Part shown: one piece after another, positions 5,587 to 8,697 of the stretch
Layout: every line of letters begins with the position of its first letter
Position numbering within the stretch: position 1 is the first letter of the stretch
Origin: DASXMX01 sp035483795
GTDB lineage: Bacteria > Planctomycetota > Phycisphaerae > Tepidisphaerales > Tepidisphaeraceae
Length of the DNA: 8,697 bases
Assembly: GCA_035483795.1 (NCBI GenBank)
Contig: DATHPP010000233.1
Location: 1 to 8,697, forward strand
Reading direction: 5' to 3'
Program-made: the position numbers and the translations under genes
The notes under the pieces: generated by a model
Seen by the model: the letters and a program-made list of their open reading frames with translations, nothing else
What the model was told of the DNA's origin: nothing
Databases searched by the model: none

Positions 5587-6213
5587 ATGAGCGATCCCAT
5601 CAAACTTGCTGTGCTTGTCAGCGGGTCGGGGACGACCCTCCAGAACCTGATCGACCGAATCGCCTCGCGGCAATTGAACGCCCAGATTTCCCTGGTCCTC
5701 GGGTCGCGTCCTGGGTTGACGGGGTTGCAGCGGGCCAGAGACGCCGGGCTACCCTGCGAAGTTGTCGATCGAAAAGAACACCCCGACTGCCTCAGCTTCA
5801 GCCGTCAAATCTTTGGGCGCATCGATAAGGCGCACGTCGACCTGGTCTGTCTGGCCGGCTGGCTTTGTCTGCTGGAGATTCCGCCACAATACCGCAGCTG
5901 CGTGATGAACATTCATCCGGCGCTGCTCCCCGCGTTCGGCGGCAAGGGGATGTACGGACTCAAGGTCCACGAAGCCGTGCTGGCGCACGGCTGCAAGATC
6001 AGCGGGTGCACCGTTCACTTCGTTGACGAGGTCTACGATACCGGCCCGATCATCCTTCAGCGCGCCTGCCCGGTCCTGGAAGACGACACACCCCAGACGC
6101 TGGCCCACCGCGTTTTCGAGGAAGAGAAAATCGCCTACCCGCAGGCGATCAGCTTATTCGCACAGGGCCGGTTGAAGGTGGAAGGCCGCAGGGTGCGCAT
6201 AGATCCACAGTAG
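5587..6213 (+). CDS. purN: Phosphoribosylglycinamide formyltransferase PurN
   Basis: A cytoplasmic enzyme of de novo purine synthesis that transfers the formyl group of 10-formyltetrahydrofolate to GAR, giving FGAR. The 208-residue product has the expected length. Seen in the sequence: N-terminal Rossmann-like strand and loop LAVLVSGSGTTLQNLID (7-23), VCLAGWLCLL (87-96), the catalytic segment NIHPALLP with Asn108 and His110, and HFVDEVYDTGPIILQ (144-158) with His144 and Asp151, equivalent to Asn106, His108, His137 and Asp144 of the E. coli enzyme. ATG 5587 was chosen because it gives the standard PurN N-terminus; GTG codons at 5578 and 5581 are alternatives and no good Shine-Dalgarno sequence precedes any of them. 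The gene stands alone on the plus strand and converges with proC, with 34 bases between stops. Confidence 0.95.
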   Translation: MSDPIKLAVLVSGSGTTLQNLIDRIASRQLNAQISLVLGSRPGLTGLQRARDAGLPCEVVDRKEHPDCLSFSRQIFGRIDKAHVDLVCLAGWLCLLEIPPQYRSCVMNIHPALLPAFGGKGMYGLKVHEAVLAHGCKISGCTVHFVDEVYDTGPIILQRACPVLEDDTPQTLAHRVFEEEKIAYPQAISLFAQGRLKVEGRRVRIDPQ

Positions 6214-6239
6214 TTTTCCACCGTCAGGCCATCCTACTG
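6208..6239. terminator. Weak hairpin between convergent purN and proC
   Basis: CAGTAG (6208-6213, including the purN stop) pairs with CTACTG (6234-6239) with a 20-base loop. There is no good T tract on either side. It is the only symmetry seen in the 34-base gap and may act as a shared, weak transcription end. Confidence 0.25.
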
Positions 6240-6247
6240 GAAGCAAT

Positions 6248-7060
6248 TCATTGGCCGAGTTCCCGGCTGCGCGCGGCGGCGGCCTTGATCGCCTCGACCG
6301 TGATCCCCGCCCAATCGTGTTGCTCCAGATGGGTGAGAGCGGCGAGCGTCGTGCCTCCCGGGCTGGTCACGCGGCGGCGCAGCTCCGCGGGCGGCTCCTG
6401 CGAGCTGGATAACATCGTCGCCGCACCCAGCGCCGTTCTGATCGCCAACTGCCGCGAATGCTCCGGGCTCAGTCCCAGATCTTCTGCGGCGCGGATCATC
6501 TGCTCGACGAGATAGAAAATGTAAGCCGGCCCCGACCCGCTGACGGCAGTGACCGCGTCAAGCTGTTCCTCGCCCACCTCGATGACCGTGGCGCCGGCCT
6601 CAAACAGACGCCAAGCCCGCTGCGCATCGTCCAGGGTCGCGTTCCGCCCGCGGGCCAGGGCGACGATCCCCTGGCCAATCAGCATCGGCGTGTTGGGCAT
6701 CGTCCGGATGACGCGCCACCCCACGGCTTCCCCCAGATGCTTCTCGATCGAGCGCGTGCTAACGCCGGCGGCGATCGAGACGATCAGCGCCTCGTGGCCG
6801 AGCACATCCGCGATCCCGCCCAGCACGCCGGCCATCTGCTGCGGCTTGACGCTCAGCAACAGCGTTCGCGCCGAAGCGGCGACCTCGCGATTGTCCGCCG
6901 CCGCCCGAATCCCCAGTTTCGAGGTGAAGACCGCCCGCCGCTCCGGCGAAACATCGGCGGCCAGGATTTGCCCGGCGTCCAGGACGCCGGCACGGATGAT
7001 CCCGCCGGCAATCGCCTCGGCCATGTTCCCGGCGCCCAGTATTCCTAATTCGATCGTCAT
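6248..7060 (-). CDS. proC: Pyrroline-5-carboxylate reductase ProC
   Basis: Catalyses the last step of proline synthesis, NAD(P)H-dependent reduction of 1-pyrroline-5-carboxylate to L-proline, in the cytoplasm. The 270-residue length matches the family (269 in E. coli). Seen: N-terminal dinucleotide-binding fold ELGILGAGNMAEAI (4-17), VKPQQM (71-76), VSIAAGVS (94-101), RTMPNTP (119-125), and the C-terminal dimerisation and active-site part with VSGSGPAYIFYLVEQM (173-188) and SPGGTTLAAL (233-242). The start at 7060 is chosen because MTIELGILGAGNM is the usual N-terminus; a longer frame to a TTG at 7087 would overlap the intergenic gap. It begins 38 bases after the E2-like gene and is probably co-transcribed with it. 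It is the last gene of the operon. Confidence 0.96.
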   Translation of the reverse strand: MTIELGILGAGNMAEAIAGGIIRAGVLDAGQILAADVSPERRAVFTSKLGIRAAADNREVAASARTLLLSVKPQQMAGVLGGIADVLGHEALIVSIAAGVSTRSIEKHLGEAVGWRVIRTMPNTPMLIGQGIVALARGRNATLDDAQRAWRLFEAGATVIEVGEEQLDAVTAVSGSGPAYIFYLVEQMIRAAEDLGLSPEHSRQLAIRTALGAATMLSSSQEPPAELRRRVTSPGGTTLAALTHLEQHDWAGITVEAIKAAAARSRELGQ

Positions 7061-7098
7061 GCGCGGGAAATTCTCAACACCCGCCAACCCAGGTCAAA

Positions 7099-7716
7099 TC
7101 ACAGCTCCGCCGGGCGCAGATTTCGCGAGTCAACCGGAAGTTCAGCGGTGTGCAGATCGGCCCACATCGCGGCCTCGGCGTCCAGCGGGCTTTTGATGTT
7201 GTAAGCCTGATACGCGATCATTTCACCGATCCGGACGATCAGGTTGGCCAGGCGTTCGCCCGCCGTCCAGTGATCGCCGACGCAGATCGTCGTCGGGTCG
7301 ATATTGGGATGAAAGATTGGTGTGAGCATCCGGCAATGAGGCGCCAGCCGCGGGTAGTCGCTGGTCAGGCGAATCTCGACGCGATGCTCCTCGCGCCAGA
7401 CCGGTTTGTCTTTTTTGCCGCGTTCCAGCCCGCGAACGTGATAAGCCACTTCATAAACGTCCGGCGGGTCGCCGGTCGATTTGCATACCTTGATCGGCGG
7501 AAAATCGCGGAACACGACGGCCAATTGAGCGGCGTCGGCCTGGAGCCGCCGGACGCGCAGCGGGGGCTTGGCCAGCGGGGCGATGTGACCCGGCGTGGCG
7601 GTGAGTGCGGGAACATTCACCGCGCCGCCGCATGCCTTGCAGACGGCGCGGCGGCCGGCAAAGGCGTCCGGCACGGTGAACACCCGGCCACATCCAGCGC
7701 AGGTGAAGCTGATCAT
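7099..7716 (-). CDS. Zinc-ribbon plus E2-like (UBC-fold) protein
   Basis: A 205-residue protein. Residues 1-36 form a zinc ribbon with C6, C9, C26 and C29 (FTCAGCG, then AGRRAVCKACG). Residues about 52-195 match a ubiquitin-conjugating-enzyme fold: strand VEIRLTSDYPRLAPHCRMLTP (113-133, compare the YPxxPP turn of E2s), FHPNI (135-139) with the HPN motif, and ICVGDHW (144-150) with Cys145 at the catalytic position, 7 residues after the Asn (8 in typical E2s). Helices IVRIGEMIAYQAYNI and SPLDAEAAMWA follow, the latter like the E2 PLNxEAA segment. E2s carry ubiquitin-like proteins as thioesters. ATG 7716 overlaps the upstream stop (ATGA), so translation is coupled to the FHA/RING gene. Bacterial E2s next to RING-like genes are known from comparative genomics. 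Catalysis here is inferred. Confidence 0.85.
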   Translation of the reverse strand: MISFTCAGCGRVFTVPDAFAGRRAVCKACGGAVNVPALTATPGHIAPLAKPPLRVRRLQADAAQLAVVFRDFPPIKVCKSTGDPPDVYEVAYHVRGLERGKKDKPVWREEHRVEIRLTSDYPRLAPHCRMLTPIFHPNIDPTTICVGDHWTAGERLANLIVRIGEMIAYQAYNIKSPLDAEAAMWADLHTAELPVDSRNLRPAEL

Positions 7717-8697
7717 AGCGGACCGATCGCGTCGCCCGCCGAACCCGCCGACGGGACGACGAGCCACCAGTACCACGACACCCCGATACCGGCGACGACC
7801 GCCAGAAAGGACAGGAGCGTGGCGACGGTGAGCAGCCGCGGATGAGCCACGCGGCGCCCGCCCAGGCGATAGAACATGATCGACGCCGCCGCGATCAGCG
7901 GCGGCACCCCGAACGACAGCACACCCAGGAGCGCGGCCAGCAGCGCAAAGGGCAGAAACAGGTAGTCCCATTCAATCGCTGCCGGCGGGACCGTGGGCTC
8001 CTGGGGCGCCTCGGCCAGCGTGCCGGCCACCGCGGGCGCAGCCGAAACCTTGGGCTCGTCGCGGTGGGGGTCGAGGATGCCGACCTGCTTGCAGCCGTAG
8101 GACGAGCAGCCGCGGTTCTCGACCCAGCACTCGGCGTGAAACGTCACGCCGCACTCGGGGCATTTGAAGGTTTCCTCCAGCAGGCTGATGGGTGACTGGC
8201 AGGCGCCGCACAGCGCCTCGGCCTGCGGGCGCGCCTCGGTTATCGGGCTGGCAGGTGGCGCGATCGGGGCGTCGAAGATCGAATGCCGGGTCGGGCGTTT
8301 CACCGCCGGCGGGGAGGTGATGCGGATGCCGCGGGTCAGCGCCGCCGCCGGCGCGGGAGGCATGCCGGGCACCACCGTGTCATTGGACGTGTCCGAAACG
8401 GCGAGCCCCTCTCCGGCCGGCATCTCGACCATCTGCCCGCAATAGCGGCACTGGCCGATTTTCCCGGCAAAGTCCCACGGCGCCCACAGCGGCGCGCCAC
8501 AGGCACAATCCAGAAAGATCCCGTCGTTGGATTCGATGGGGCGGTCGGAAAGATCCAGCGGCTCGACATCGGTCGGCAACGTTCCGTTGGATTGAAAGCG
8601 GAGCATCGCCGGGCCGATCCTGATCTCGTCGCCGTCTTCCAGTTGCTTGCGGCCCTGAAGATGATGGCCATTGATCTGGGTTCCGACGCGGCTTCCG
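7713..8697 (-). CDS. FHA / zinc-ribbon / RING-like membrane protein (5' end outside window)
   Basis: The reading frame is open to the right edge, so the N-terminus is missing; residues are numbered from the first full codon (327 visible). Residues 1-35 are the end of an FHA domain: SRVGTQING, LEDGDEIRIG and LRF fit its NGTxVNG and LxxGDxIxIG strands. A zinc ribbon follows (C64, C66, C83, C86, with WDFAGKIGQC), then a Pro/Ala linker, then a RING-like binuclear finger with C163, C166, C179, C182, H187, C190, C197 and C202 (CGACQSP, CPECGVTFHAECW, CSSYGC), similar to prokaryotic RING families. After a second linker come hydrophobic stretches at about 245-278 and 288-315, giving two or three membrane spans. 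FHA domains bind phosphothreonine and RINGs recruit E2s, so a membrane-bound E3-like adaptor is a fair inference. It overlaps the E2-like gene by four bases. Confidence 0.82.
   Translation of the reverse strand, partial: GSRVGTQINGHHLQGRKQLEDGDEIRIGPAMLRFQSNGTLPTDVEPLDLSDRPIESNDGIFLDCACGAPLWAPWDFAGKIGQCRYCGQMVEMPAGEGLAVSDTSNDTVVPGMPPAPAAALTRGIRITSPPAVKRPTRHSIFDAPIAPPASPITEARPQAEALCGACQSPISLLEETFKCPECGVTFHAECWVENRGCSSYGCKQVGILDPHRDEPKVSAAPAVAGTLAEAPQEPTVPPAAIEWDYLFLPFALLAALLGVLSFGVPPLIAAASIMFYRLGGRRVAHPRLLTVATLLSFLAVVAGIGVSWYWWLVVPSAGSAGDAIGPL

Noticed and set aside
7717..7971. N-terminal extension of the E2-like protein to an ATG at 7971
   Set aside because: The added 85 residues are an out-of-frame shadow of the RING gene; the ATGA overlap at 7713-7716 and the zinc ribbon starting there give the true start.

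Overview
The window looks like a GC-rich bacterial chromosome segment, most likely from Planctomycetota or a related group. This is an inference. It rests on the GC-rich third codon positions, on zinc ribbons of the C..C-AGK/AGR-C..C-VP type, and on a ubiquitin-like E2 gene next to a FHA/RING membrane-protein gene, a pairing known from such bacteria. No rRNA, tRNA, CRISPR array or complete insertion sequence was seen.

Left third (about 260-3630, + strand): an accessory cassette of phage- or plasmid-like character. It runs: a 65-residue orphan; a WGR-domain ATP-dependent DNA ligase whose reading frame is broken by one extra base near 789; a DUF932 (phage/plasmid-related, TIGR03299-type) protein; a short membrane-peptide ORF; and a DUF4230 membrane-anchored protein. 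Nearly every start has a good Shine-Dalgarno sequence. Three gene ends carry perfect or near-perfect hairpins, and the block closes with a classic terminator at 3542-3629.

Middle (3630-5586): mostly non-coding sequence around one small accessory gene (4441-4878), which has an N-terminal beta-like domain, a Gly/Ala/Pro linker and a C-terminal LTxxQASxLIDxLK motif. A decayed minus-strand gene (4082-4438) abuts this gene head to head and is followed by a minus-strand terminator (3972-4001). Between 5032 and 5586 there is a sigma70-like promoter, a 12-bp perfect palindrome, a large bulged cruciform (5274-5351) and a terminator facing away from purN. This stretch may encode a structured RNA or be a dispersed repeat.

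Right part (5587-8697): purN (+) converges on a minus-strand operon that, in transcription order, holds a FHA / zinc-ribbon / RING-like membrane protein (cut by the right edge), a zinc-ribbon E2-like (UBC-fold) protein overlapping it by 4 bases, and proC. The adjacent E2 and RING genes suggest a bacterial ubiquitin-like conjugation or signalling module in which an FHA domain could recruit phosphoproteins to a membrane-bound E3-like protein. No E1 or ubiquitin-like gene is visible here. This module is the most interesting content of the window.
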